Of a stretch of 20,893 nt of DNA, positions 1-7,868 are shown one piece after another. The DNA is from Pontimonas sp. (lineage in GTDB: Bacteria; Actinomycetota; Actinomycetes; Actinomycetales; Microbacteriaceae): assembly GCA_021741945.1 (NCBI GenBank), contig JAIOWV010000008.1:1-20893 (forward strand). Direction: 5' to 3'. The translations under genes and the position numbers were made by a program. The notes under the pieces are model-generated. The model was given only the letters and a program-made list of their open reading frames with translations, ran no database searches and was not told the DNA's origin. Each line of letters starts with the position of its first letter. The stretch's first letter is position 1.

Positions 1-888
1 CAGGGAAGACAGCCTGTTACGGGCCTGCTTCACTGCGTCGGTGGTGGCGCCAGCCAGGATGAAATAAGACAGGAGCCTGGTTCGAATGAGGTCTTTCTCC
101 TCAGCCGTCACTGCGGAATACAGGCCAAGCAAACGATTACACGCGTCCTCCACGTGGCCGCCCGAAATATCAAGATCCGCAACGGCAAGCGCTGCTGTGA
201 CATCCTCGGGCTTGGCAGCCGCGTCCGCCCTCGCCTGGTTCGCATCCAACCCTGTTACTCGCTCCAGTAACTCCACCTGCGCAAGCCCTGCCTCCGCTTC
301 GGAGTCGGCCGGGTTCTGCGCAAGCGCTTTGCTAAAGGCCGCCTTCGCACCCGCAGTGTCGTTGCGCCCGAGAGCGTCATAGGCCTCTTGGTGGAGCGGG
401 GGCAAGGGCTCCTCCGCTGGCTCCGCCGCCTCGCCGCTCGCAGGGGCGACCTTTCCGGTCACGCCGCCTTTGGCGGCGAGCGCGAGCACCTGGTCAAACA
501 CAGCGCGAACTTCAGCCTCGGGTGGGATGCCCTGGAACAGCGGCACGGGCTGACCTGCGACAAGAGCAACAACCGTCGGGATTCCTTGTATGCCGAGCGC
601 TTGAACGAGCTCGGGCGCGTTCTCCCCGCGCACGGTACCCAGCACGAAGGCTCCCTGGAAGGACTCGACCAGTGGGCCAAGCTGCGGGGTGAGCTCACCG
701 CCATAGACCTCAAGGATGACCGGAACGCGCTTGGAGAGCTCGACGAGTTCCCCAATCGTGGTGTCGTCCACGTCACGAACTAAGGGGCTCGCCGGGGTGG
801 AAGACGGCGCTGGGGTGGCATGTTTGCGAACCAGTCCCGACAGATCAAGAGCGCCGTGCAGTGCAGGACCACCGATTGGATTAGTCAC
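1..888 (-). CDS. Thioredoxin-fold/TPR protein, YbbN (CnoX)-like, cut at the left edge
   Basis: The start is GTG at 888-886, seven bases after an AGGAAG ribosome site, and it overlaps the stop of the upstream gene by 8 bases. The 296 visible codons have a thioredoxin-like half (roughly residues 50-150, including the strand PVILEVYGGELTPQLGP and the cis-proline segment GIQGIPTVVAL) and an alpha-helical TPR-like half (about 165-296, starting PPLHQEAYDALGRNDTAGA). This layout matches actinobacterial YbbN/CnoX-type chaperone-like proteins. Where thioredoxins have WCxxC the sequence reads VYGGELTP, so no redox-active cysteine pair is present. A holdase or adaptor role for protein folding is inferred from the family only. 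The visible end (ARNRLSSL) resembles the usual C-terminus of the family, so only a few residues are probably missing beyond base 1. Confidence 0.8.
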   Translation of the reverse strand, partial: MTNPIGGPALHGALDLSGLVRKHATPAPSSTPASPLVRDVDDTTIGELVELSKRVPVILEVYGGELTPQLGPLVESFQGAFVLGTVRGENAPELVQALGIQGIPTVVALVAGQPVPLFQGIPPEAEVRAVFDQVLALAAKGGVTGKVAPASGEAAEPAEEPLPPLHQEAYDALGRNDTAGAKAAFSKALAQNPADSEAEAGLAQVELLERVTGLDANQARADAAAKPEDVTAALAVADLDISGGHVEDACNRLLGLYSAVTAEEKDLIRTRLLSYFILAGATTDAVKQARNRLSSL

Positions 889-2656
889 TGTCAACTTCCT
901 TTGCTCCCACAAGACTGTAGGTGTAACCGAGCACCCGGACACCCTCATCAGAGCCAACCGGGGGCACATACCAAAGTACCTGGATGTTGGAGATGACTTC
1001 GAACCCCCTGGTCGACTGCGACAGTGACGTCAGCGCCCGCACAGCAATGCTCGCGTTGACCGAAGCGCCCGACTGCGCCGGTGTCACCCGCTCAGTTTCC
1101 TGCAGCGTTGCCATCACCAGAGCCCCACCGTCGGCGGTGGCGAACGCCACCACCTCGTTGTCTGAGGGGGTGGTTTCCCACTGAACATCAACGGTGTCAC
1201 CAAAGGACTCTTGGCGCAGGGCTGCTGCTTCAGGGCCCAACTGAATAAACAAACGGTCGGTTGCCAGAGCAAAGTCCAGCGCGTAGGGACTCGAGGTCCC
1301 CTGATTGATGACATCGGCGTAGTTGGCCGCAACGTCGACCGGTGACAAACGAATCAAACCGGAGTCGGGGGATAAACGGGCCGAGCCCAAACTGGCCGAG
1401 GGAAGATTCGGAATCTGGACCTGAGGAGCCAACACCACCGCGTAGCTCAAGCGGTAATCAGAGCGCGGCGTCTCCTGGGAGAGCACAACACCCACCGAGG
1501 GAGACTCCAAATCATCCTCGTCTTGGATAATTCCAAAAACACTGCGCGGCCACGTCGAGGTCTGTTGGGGGAGAACCAATCGAATCGGTGACGCCAGGAT
1601 CGGCGTCAAGGTTCCCGATGTGGGATCGGCGCGCTTGATGATGTACGCGGCTCGCCTGGCTGCAAGAGTCGGCTCGCTGACACGATCCGCCAGAAGATTG
1701 ACCGCGAATTCCTCGTCGGCCGCCTGAATAGCCGACGCAATCTTGGCCATGATTCTAGAGAACTGCAGTTCTGTGACCGCCGGATAGGGCACCACCGCGG
1801 GCGCCTGTACTTGGTTCCCGGTCTCCTCAGCCTCAACCGCAGCAGGCTCTGCCACACACCCGCTCGCACCCCACAGCAGGGTCCCGGCCAGCGGCACAGC
1901 AACAAAGCGCACCGAACGCCGGCCTCGAGGTTTAATGGACGACCTCCGCGGTTGACGATAGGAGCCCCGGGGTCCGCGAGGACGCTTGGTCATGCGCCGC
2001 CTCGGTCCGCGATTCTTGCGCCACACGATGTAGTTGATGAGCACCATCACGAAGCCGGCGACCATCGATCCAATGCCCACCACAATCAGCGCCAGGGAAA
2101 CTAGTGAGTCAGTGACCAGTGGCCAGGAGACGGTGATGTTCTGAGGCGCTGGAAGCGTGCCGTCGCTCATGATGAGAACGGTCACGTCCTCGGGGACGGA
2201 GAAAGAGATGCTGATCTGGCCATCCTGCGCATATTCCTGGAACCAGAGGTCAGACCCACTCGGGTCAGGAAGCGTCAGCTCCTGACCGGTTCGTGGCAAG
2301 ACAATGAACGAGTCGGCCAGCGGATCGAATCGCAGCTGAGTGTGCCGCCCGGGCGACAGCCACGCCATCACGTCGATGGTGCGCCCGTAGGCAACAAACA
2401 CGCGCTCGGAGGTGACAACAGCGAAACCCTCGCCACTGGGAACGCGCGCGCTGACGCCACCCTCAACCGCCAGCGTGACGCGGCCGGGGTAGGCCGCTAA
2501 ATCTTTACCGTGGATGATTGTTGCGGGCGCAGTCGTGTCAGTCACGACGGCCCGGGCAATCATTTCATCGCCGGCAAACACAGTGCGCTGGGCGATGCCA
2601 AGGCCTAGGGTAAGAACGGAGACCGAGAGCAGCACAATGGCAACAATGACCCGCAC
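881..2656 (-). CDS. Two-part membrane protein of unknown function with an internal lipobox-like segment
   Basis: The function is not recognised; related proteins in Microbacteriaceae are, as I recall, conserved but uncharacterised. The start is GTG at 2656-2654, behind a strong AGGAGGT ribosome site. The 591 residues show a membrane anchor at 3-22, an extracellular-type beta-rich domain at about 25-175, and a second membrane helix at about 183-210. An Arg/Pro-rich stretch follows (213-248), then a short hydrophobic run (250-262) ending in GASGC with Cys267, which looks like a lipoprotein signal and lipobox. The rest (about 270-591) is a soluble-looking domain. In-frame Met222 (1993-1991) sits behind a GAGG at 2000-2003, so a separate lipoprotein could start there. 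The stop overlaps the thioredoxin-like gene by 8 bases, which suggests coupled translation. A fusion of membrane protein and lipoprotein, or two products from one frame, are both possible. Confidence 0.75.
   Translation of the reverse strand: MRVIVAIVLLSVSVLTLGLGIAQRTVFAGDEMIARAVVTDTTAPATIIHGKDLAAYPGRVTLAVEGGVSARVPSGEGFAVVTSERVFVAYGRTIDVMAWLSPGRHTQLRFDPLADSFIVLPRTGQELTLPDPSGSDLWFQEYAQDGQISISFSVPEDVTVLIMSDGTLPAPQNITVSWPLVTDSLVSLALIVVGIGSMVAGFVMVLINYIVWRKNRGPRRRMTKRPRGPRGSYRQPRRSSIKPRGRRSVRFVAVPLAGTLLWGASGCVAEPAAVEAEETGNQVQAPAVVPYPAVTELQFSRIMAKIASAIQAADEEFAVNLLADRVSEPTLAARRAAYIIKRADPTSGTLTPILASPIRLVLPQQTSTWPRSVFGIIQDEDDLESPSVGVVLSQETPRSDYRLSYAVVLAPQVQIPNLPSASLGSARLSPDSGLIRLSPVDVAANYADVINQGTSSPYALDFALATDRLFIQLGPEAAALRQESFGDTVDVQWETTPSDNEVVAFATADGGALVMATLQETERVTPAQSGASVNASIAVRALTSLSQSTRGFEVISNIQVLWYVPPVGSDEGVRVLGYTYSLVGAKEVDSD
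2000..2003 (-). promoter_or_regulatory. Possible internal ribosome site inside the 591-residue membrane protein gene
   Basis: On the minus strand GAGG lies six bases before an in-frame ATG (1993-1991). That ATG is followed by a positively charged segment, a hydrophobic run and a lipobox-like ASGC, which is the layout of a lipoprotein signal peptide. It may be chance in a GC-rich coding region. Confidence 0.25.
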
Positions 2657-2720
2657 TCTTCACCTCCTGAACTGAGACACAGGCTCCTGGCCGCGACTCT
2701 CCAGGGTAGCCGATTGGTAG

Positions 2721-2751
2721 TTGGTTTCCGCCGGGGTACTGCGGCTACACT
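2721..2751 (+). promoter_or_regulatory. Candidate promoter of the long DivIVA-type gene
   Basis: TTGGTT at 2721-2726 and TACACT at 2746-2751 are separated by 19 bases, 41 bases before the ATG at 2793. A GGGAGA ribosome site lies at 2778-2783. The hexamers are only partial matches to the actinobacterial housekeeping consensus. The 136-base divergent gap (2657-2792) must also hold the promoter of the minus-strand membrane protein gene, which I could not place. Confidence 0.35.
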
Positions 2752-2792
2752 ACGGGAAGCTTTAATTGACTTTATTTGGGAGACCTTAGGTA

Positions 2793-4115
2793 ATGGCAGT
2801 GGACGACTCCGAGTTCCAGACCGAGCTTCGTGGCTACAAGCGCAGCGAAGTTGACGAGATCATCAATGAACTGCGCACGGAACTAATCCAGGCATCCAAG
2901 GACCGCCAGAGCGCTCTCGAAGAGCTCAAAGTCGCGACCGAAACCTTGGCAGCTCTGCAAGCTTCTAGTGGCGAAGCTGCCTCGCCGACATACGCAGGTC
3001 TCGGTGGACGCCTGGAAGCCGTGCTCCGCATCGCCGAGGAGCAGTCGACTCGCATCATCGGTCAGGCAGACATTGATGCCGAGCGAATCATCGCCTCAGC
3101 AAAGCTCGACGCCGCAGAGACCGTGGAAGCCGCCGCTCGCGAAGCTCAGAGAATCACCGCCGATGCATCGAACGCGGCCGCCAACACCCTCGATGGCGCG
3201 CAGGCGAAGGCCGAAGCCACCATCGCCGAGGCAACCGCTGAGGCGGAGCGCATTCGAGTGGAAACCATTGACGAGGCAGCCGCAATTCGAGGCGCCGTGG
3301 CGACCGAATCAGCCAAGCTTCGTGCCAGCGCGAAGCGGGAAACCGAAGCGCTCCGCGCCGAGGCAATGCGCGAAATCTCTGAACTAAAGGTTGTCGCCGA
3401 ACGCGAGCTCAGCGAGGCCCGGGCCAAGGCCTCCACCCTCGCCAAGGACATTCAGATTGAGCGCGCCAGCCACGAGCTCACCCTGCGCAAGATTCAAGAA
3501 GAAGCAGCTCTGGCTAAGACCAACGTCGAGCACGAGGTAGCCGAGACGACTGCTCGCCTCGCTTTCGAGAACGAAAACCAGGCTAAGGAACTCGCTCGCA
3601 ACGCCGAACAGGCTCGGGCCGATTTGGACGCGGAGCTCTCAGCGCGACGCGCCGAGGCCGAGCGCGAGTTACTGGACACCCACCAGAAGGCCGTTGAGCT
3701 CAACAACCGTTTCCTTCAGGAGGCTGAAGATCAACTGAGCGAAACCAAGGACCGCTTGGCTGGCCTGCGCAAAGAGCAGAAGAAAATCATCGCCGCCATC
3801 GAAGAGGCGAACCGCACTGGCAAGGACAGCGCGGAGAAGGCAGCGAGCGAAACCATCGCCGCCGCTGAGGCTCGCGCCGCGCAAATCATTCGCCAGGCCG
3901 AGGAAGAAGCGACCAACCGCGTTGCCGCCGCCGAGCGCAGACTTGTTGAATTGCGGGCCGAGCGCGACACCATCGCCGACTACATTGAATCGCTGCGCGC
4001 AGTGGTGGGCGAGGCTCTCGCCGTGACCAAAGCGCCGAGGTCCGTGGGCAACGGCTCTTCTAAGCAGGCCAGCTCTCGGAAAGGGGCGAAGCAGCCGGAT
4101 TCAGCCGCTTCGTAA
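2793..4115 (+). CDS. Long DivIVA-type coiled-coil protein
   Basis: The 440-residue protein opens with a DivIVA-like membrane-targeting segment (residues 7-25: FQTELRGYKRSEVDEIINE). Nearly all of the rest to about residue 405 is Ala/Glu/Lys/Arg-rich sequence in heptad-like repeats, typical of a very long coiled coil. The tail (about 415-440) is Ser/Lys-rich and probably disordered. In actinobacteria such proteins act in polar growth or the cytoskeleton next to Wag31/DivIVA (compare Scy and FilP), and a similar role is inferred here. It is unlikely to be Wag31 itself, which is shorter and lies by the dcw cluster in most relatives. The ATG at 2793 follows GGGAGA with a spacing of about 9. The last 56 bases overlap the convergent hydrolase gene. 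Confidence 0.8.
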   Translation: MAVDDSEFQTELRGYKRSEVDEIINELRTELIQASKDRQSALEELKVATETLAALQASSGEAASPTYAGLGGRLEAVLRIAEEQSTRIIGQADIDAERIIASAKLDAAETVEAAAREAQRITADASNAAANTLDGAQAKAEATIAEATAEAERIRVETIDEAAAIRGAVATESAKLRASAKRETEALRAEAMREISELKVVAERELSEARAKASTLAKDIQIERASHELTLRKIQEEAALAKTNVEHEVAETTARLAFENENQAKELARNAEQARADLDAELSARRAEAERELLDTHQKAVELNNRFLQEAEDQLSETKDRLAGLRKEQKKIIAAIEEANRTGKDSAEKAASETIAAAEARAAQIIRQAEEEATNRVAAAERRLVELRAERDTIADYIESLRAVVGEALAVTKAPRSVGNGSSKQASSRKGAKQPDSAAS

Positions 4116-4782
4116 TCTCGTTCAGCACGAAATAGGTGTATTTCTCGCCCACCCACAGGTGTTTGGCGCCCTCGCCGGCGACGATTTCGACGGTTGGCGC
4201 AGGAGCGAAGCGTTTGGCCGCCTCCGCCGGCTTCAGATAGTCATCAAACTCAGGCACCAACGCCACGACGGGAATCGAGACATCAGCCCACCTGGTCAGC
4301 TCGTCATCGGTGGTGCGATGGAGTGGCGGCGAGAGCAAAATTACCCCCGCAATTTCTCCAACATGATCCCTCGCGTGTTTGAGAATCACTTCAGTGCCAA
4401 AGGACCAGCCAATTAACCACGGGTTTGGTAGACCCTCCTGACGAACAAACGCCACGGCGGCCTCGAGATCCATGCGCTCATCATCGCCGTTGCCAAACTG
4501 GCCCTCTGAGGTCCCCCGGGGCGAACTCACACCCCGAAAGTTAAACCGCAACACCGCGAGCTGCGCGAGCGCTGGGAGTCGCCACGCCGCCTTCCTGATG
4601 ACATGGGAATCCATAAACCCACCGGCCGTGGGCAACGGGTGGAAGAACACTGCCGTTGCGACGGGTGCACCCTCAAGGGGCAGAGACAGCTCCCCCACCA
4701 GGCTCAGCCCATCGGAGGTTTGCAGAGTGATGTCGCGTCGCTCGGCCGGCAATATCGTGGTCGACGTGATCAGGCTGGTCAC
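4060..4782 (-). CDS. Alpha/beta hydrolase
   Basis: The 240-residue protein has the alpha/beta hydrolase core: the oxyanion-side motif FFHPLP at 46-51, the nucleophile elbow GWSFG with Ser127, a likely acid at Asp180 or Asp181 (PEFDDYLKP) and the catalytic His208 (GAKHLWVG). The RFNFRGVSSPRG segment (79-90) is typical of small serine hydrolases acting on esters or peptides, but the substrate cannot be read from sequence. The start is GTG at 4782-4780, overlapping the stop of the upstream gene as GTGA, so translation is probably coupled. It is the last gene of a three-gene operon. The C-terminal codons overlap the convergent coiled-coil gene. Confidence 0.85.
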   Translation of the reverse strand: MTSLITSTTILPAERRDITLQTSDGLSLVGELSLPLEGAPVATAVFFHPLPTAGGFMDSHVIRKAAWRLPALAQLAVLRFNFRGVSSPRGTSEGQFGNGDDERMDLEAAVAFVRQEGLPNPWLIGWSFGTEVILKHARDHVGEIAGVILLSPPLHRTTDDELTRWADVSIPVVALVPEFDDYLKPAEAAKRFAPAPTVEIVAGEGAKHLWVGEKYTYFVLNEITKRLNPAASPLSESWPA

Positions 4783-5072
4783 GCAATTCTCCAGCAGTGC
4801 TGGTGCCAGTGGCGGCGCTCAGACACGTCGTTGTGCTCCCCCATGATTCCGTCCATGCGCCACGCCACGAGGTGGGAGACACCAATGTCAACGCTGAGGT
4901 TGCATCCAGGACACGTATAGACCTTGAGTGCCTTCGCCGCACTTATGGGTTGCACAACATAGCTATAGCCGCGCTTGGTCTCTGTCCGGCGAAATCCGGT
5001 CTTCAGCCGGTCAATATCCAGCGGTTCAGGGTCTTCTCGTTTGCCACCGCGTGGTCGATTGCTCCTTGGCAT
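4779..5072 (-). CDS. Small Cys/His protein, possibly zinc-binding
   Basis: This 97-residue protein is not assigned a function. Homologues in Microbacteriaceae are, to my memory, often labelled 'ATP/GTP-binding protein', but no nucleotide-binding motif is visible. The N-terminus is basic (MPRSNRPRGGKRED). The C-terminal half has CPGC (Cys54, Cys57), then SHLVAW (His67), GEHND (His80), and RRHWHQHCW (His88, His90, His92, Cys93). The arrangement resembles a small zinc-binding or HNH-like fold. A longer reading from 5162 would run far into the preceding gene, so ATG at 5072 is preferred; it lies 8 bases after the transglycosylase stop with AGG nearby. The stop overlaps the hydrolase start. Confidence 0.75.
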   Translation of the reverse strand: MPRSNRPRGGKREDPEPLDIDRLKTGFRRTETKRGYSYVVQPISAAKALKVYTCPGCNLSVDIGVSHLVAWRMDGIMGEHNDVSERRHWHQHCWRIA

Positions 5073-5080
5073 AGGGGCGC

Positions 5081-5668
5081 CTAGTACCAGTTCTTTCGCT
5101 GCGAGTGCCCCCAGGCCTCGCAGGGAGTTCCATAGCGCGCATCGATATAGCCCAGACCCCACACAATCTGGGTTGCAGGGTTAGTGGCCCAGTCAGCGCC
5201 GGCGCTGGCCATCTTCTCCCCCGGCAGAGCCTGGGGAATTCCGTATGCCCCGGAGCTGCGGTTCATCGCGAAGTGGTTCCAGCCAGATTCCTTGGACCAG
5301 AGCGCGACCAAACAATTGAACTCGCCGTCATCCCAGCCTCGAGCGGAAACTAGATCCAGGGCAAGTGCCTGGGCAGTCCCTGGGTCTGGTCGACCGGCAG
5401 CAGGAGCCATCAGATATCCACCCACTACAGTGAACTCTTCCCGAGTCAGCCCACTGCTCTGACCAGTCACCAGAAAACTGACCGATGAGTTGGCTTCCGG
5501 CCCCAGCCAGGCTGCAGAAGCGATGGTGCTGGAGGGTCCAGCAAGGGGAACAGCAACAAAGCCGGCCACACTGGCCATTGCCAGCACCGACAGGATTGTG
5601 GGTTTAGCCGAGGGACGCTCTGCGCGATGCGCGGGGCGTCGAAACCAGGCTTTGAGCATGTTTCTCAC
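5081..5668 (-). CDS. Secreted SLT-fold lytic transglycosylase
   Basis: The 195-residue protein has a basic N-terminus and one hydrophobic segment (about 24-46) that works as a signal or anchor. After a linker comes a C-terminal lysozyme-like domain (about 97-195). Its motif NCLVALWSKESGWN carries the probable catalytic Glu127, followed by SSGAYGIPQALPG (138-150) and a closing GHSQRKNWY. Cys119 and Cys183 could form a disulfide. This is the short transglycosylase type common in Microbacteriaceae, related to resuscitation-promoting-factor and aggregation-promoting-factor domains, and it should cleave peptidoglycan outside the membrane. The start is GTG at 5668 or ATG at 5659 (MLKAWF); neither has a clear ribosome site. 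It leads the operon with the Cys/His protein and hydrolase genes. Confidence 0.85.
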   Translation of the reverse strand: MRNMLKAWFRRPAHRAERPSAKPTILSVLAMASVAGFVAVPLAGPSSTIASAAWLGPEANSSVSFLVTGQSSGLTREEFTVVGGYLMAPAAGRPDPGTAQALALDLVSARGWDDGEFNCLVALWSKESGWNHFAMNRSSGAYGIPQALPGEKMASAGADWATNPATQIVWGLGYIDARYGTPCEAWGHSQRKNWY

Positions 5669-5706
5669 AACGCGCTCAGTCTAACCGAGGCGCTCCCGAA
5701 GCCCAC

Positions 5707-6252
5707 TTAGCGGACTGCCAGCATCACCGCGATGGTGTCATCGAGCAGCGCGTCGACCTGCCGCTCGTCATAGCCGGCAAGGCTCGTGCGGAAGGTAGCC
5801 GTGCGAACAGCAGCCACGGAGAGGAGTTGCTGTTGCTGAAAGTACTGCGCGATGTCCTCACACAGGCTGTCGACATCCCCCCGGTGGTAACCGGGCTGGA
5901 TAAGCGACACCGTCCTGAATTTCTCACCGTGAGGGCGCGTGGATCGATCCAGAATCTCCTGGGCGCGTTCCCGAATCTCGCGGAAGTAGACCTCTTCGCC
6001 CTTGTCAGCCGTCGACTCCAGACGTTCCTTGTCTGCGAAAGCCTCCTCCAGGCGCCACAGAGCCTCGTCCACATCCTTGGTCGCGAACCCTTCAGCATTG
6101 ACCAGGGGGAAGACGGTGGCGCGAATGTCCGCGGACGTCAGACCTTCCTCGGAACCTTCAAAAACATTTTTTGCTCGTTCAAGGAAAGCGGTGACTTGGT
6201 CCTTGTCATAGCCAGGCACGCCTTTATCGGCAATCGGAAACGGTGTATCCAC
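5707..6252 (-). CDS. DivIVA-domain protein with four GY-x-VD repeats
   Basis: The 181-residue soluble protein belongs to the DivIVA-domain proteins found in Microbacteriaceae. Four copies of a GY/GF-xxxx-V-x-x-L pattern occur at residues 14-31, 55-72, 121-138 and 160-177, each of the type GYHRGDVDSLCEDIAQYF. Between copies 1-2 and 3-4 lie matching helices LTSADIRATVF (38-48) and LSVAAVRTATF (144-154), so the protein looks like a tandem duplication of a two-repeat unit. The C-terminus MLAVR is as I know it from relatives. GTG at 6252 is chosen because homologues begin with a similar xTxFP segment; a longer reading to 6369 would run into cdsA. The ribosome site (AAGGGC) lies unusually close to the start. 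The function is unknown; a link to cell division or the envelope is only inferred. Confidence 0.8.
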   Translation of the reverse strand: MDTPFPIADKGVPGYDKDQVTAFLERAKNVFEGSEEGLTSADIRATVFPLVNAEGFATKDVDEALWRLEEAFADKERLESTADKGEEVYFREIRERAQEILDRSTRPHGEKFRTVSLIQPGYHRGDVDSLCEDIAQYFQQQQLLSVAAVRTATFRTSLAGYDERQVDALLDDTIAVMLAVR

Positions 6253-6301
6253 GCCCTTATTGTGCCAGCGGGAGCTAGAAAACAGCGCTAGGGCTGGCGG
6301 T

Positions 6302-7273
6302 CTAACCGAAAATCTGCACCATGACGTACAGCATGGCCATCGAGGGCAGCATCGAATCGAGGCGGTCAAGGAACCCGCCGTGGCCTGGTAACCATGACGA
6401 AATGTCCTTTATCTCCAGGTCGCGTTTGATCAGAGATTCGACGAGATCTCCCAGCGTCGCGCTTCCCAGCAGAAGGGCGCCCAGAAGTAGTCCCACCCAG
6501 AGCGGAAGATCGAGCAGTAGGGTTCCGAGCAACCCCCCGGCGATCAGTGCTGCGACGAGTGAACCGGCGAAACCTTCCCAAGTCTTCTTGGGGCTAATTT
6601 TCGGCGCCAGCGGAGTGCGCCCAAAGCTCAAGCCGGTGGCGTAGGCGCCTGTGTCCACGGCAACCACAATGACGACCCCTGCGAGAACCCACCACTGACC
6701 GCCCGGTAGCGCCGCAATTGCCACTGCAAATCCCGCCAAGAAAGGCACGTATCCGAGCACCATGATGGCCACTCCAATATCCGGCACAGTGGACGCGCGG
6801 GATGGCTTATCAAAGAGTGGGCGAATAGCTCTAATCAGCGCAGCAAGCGCCATCGCACCAAGAAAAGCCCACAGTTGACCCTCGGGGCCGAAATAGAAGG
6901 CTGTGGGCACCATCGCGCTGGCGAGCCCGACCAGTGGCCACCGTGAGCGCAGACGGCCCTTGGCCCGCAACGCTGTGGCCAGCTCGAAGACCGCCACAGC
7001 AACGAGTGCCGTCACGAAGACAACGAAGAGCTCAACGAGCCACAGCAGGCTTCCCAGGAAAACACCGCCGAGAAGCAGGCCAATGACAATCGCCTGCCAG
7101 AGAGGGCGGCCGGCCTTCTGATCAATGCGGGCGTTTACATCCCGAACCTGCTCTTCGAAACCATGAACAGCGGCCTCGATGTTCTCCAGAGCTTCCGCTG
7201 CCGCGCCACCCTGGGAAAAGAGACCAGAACCGGGGGGCTGGGTTTTGGCAGATCGTTTAGACGGCGTGCTCAT
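6302..7273 (-). CDS. cdsA: Phosphatidate cytidylyltransferase
   Basis: This enzyme makes CDP-diacylglycerol from phosphatidic acid and CTP in the membrane, the entry step to phosphatidylglycerol, cardiolipin and phosphatidylinositol. The 323 residues have many membrane helices from about residue 58 onward. The family signature is complete near the C-terminus (280-306: SLIKRDLEIKD...LPGHGGFLDRLD), and the conserved SPKKTWEGF lies at 227-235. The first 55 residues are a soluble, partly helical extension not present in short bacterial CdsA proteins but common in actinobacteria. The ATG at 7273 shares a base with the frr stop (TAATG), so translation is probably coupled. The order pyrH-frr-cdsA is the widespread bacterial arrangement. 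Confidence 0.95.
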   Translation of the reverse strand: MSTPSKRSAKTQPPGSGLFSQGGAAAEALENIEAAVHGFEEQVRDVNARIDQKAGRPLWQAIVIGLLLGGVFLGSLLWLVELFVVFVTALVAVAVFELATALRAKGRLRSRWPLVGLASAMVPTAFYFGPEGQLWAFLGAMALAALIRAIRPLFDKPSRASTVPDIGVAIMVLGYVPFLAGFAVAIAALPGGQWWVLAGVVIVVAVDTGAYATGLSFGRTPLAPKISPKKTWEGFAGSLVAALIAGGLLGTLLLDLPLWVGLLLGALLLGSATLGDLVESLIKRDLEIKDISSWLPGHGGFLDRLDSMLPSMAMLYVMVQIFG

Positions 7274-7827
7274 TAGACCTCGAGCAGCTCTGCTTCTTTC
7301 TTCTTGAGGGCATCCTCAATCTGATCGATGTGGGTCTTGGTGAGGGCTTCCAACTCTTTTTCAGCGCGCGAGACGTCGTCCTCGCCCACCTCAGATGTCA
7401 GGGCATCAAGGTCGTCTTTCGCTTTTCTGCGAACGCTGCGCACAGAAACGCGACCATCTTCGGCTTTTTGCCGGACAATCTTGACGTATTCCTTACGACG
7501 GTCCTCAGTGAGCTCAGGCATGGTGACGCGAATAACTTCACCGTCATTGCTGGGGCTGGCGCCAAGGTTCGGGAAGTTAGTGATGGCCTTCTCGATGTCT
7601 TTCATGGCGCTCTTGTCGTAAGGCGTCACGACGATCGTGCGCGCCTCGACGTTCTGCAAACTCGCGAGCTGAGCCAAGGGCGTGGGCTGACCGTAATACT
7701 CCACCATGATTTTCTGAAATAGCGCGGGGTTAGCGCGGCCGGTGCGCACGGTCTGAAAATCCTCGTGCACGACATCAACGGCCTTCGCCATTTTCTCTTT
7801 GGCCTCGGCCAAAACGTCAGAAATCAT
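7273..7827 (-). CDS. frr: Ribosome recycling factor
   Basis: The 184-residue protein has the normal length and sequence of RRF, which with EF-G splits the post-termination ribosome. Recognisable parts are the N-terminal helix with FQTVRTGRANPALF (24-37), the VEYYGQPTPLAQLAS segment of domain II, and the helical C-terminus with VRSVRRKAKDDLD (129-141). The ATG at 7827 follows a clear AAGGGAAG ribosome site. It lies 41 bases after pyrH and overlaps the start of cdsA by one base, consistent with one transcript. Confidence 0.97.
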   Translation of the reverse strand: MISDVLAEAKEKMAKAVDVVHEDFQTVRTGRANPALFQKIMVEYYGQPTPLAQLASLQNVEARTIVVTPYDKSAMKDIEKAITNFPNLGASPSNDGEVIRVTMPELTEDRRKEYVKIVRQKAEDGRVSVRSVRRKAKDDLDALTSEVGEDDVSRAEKELEALTKTHIDQIEDALKKKEAELLEV

Positions 7828-7868
7828 TGTGTTCTTCCCTTCGGTGCAAGTGTAGTGTCAGCGCCCGG

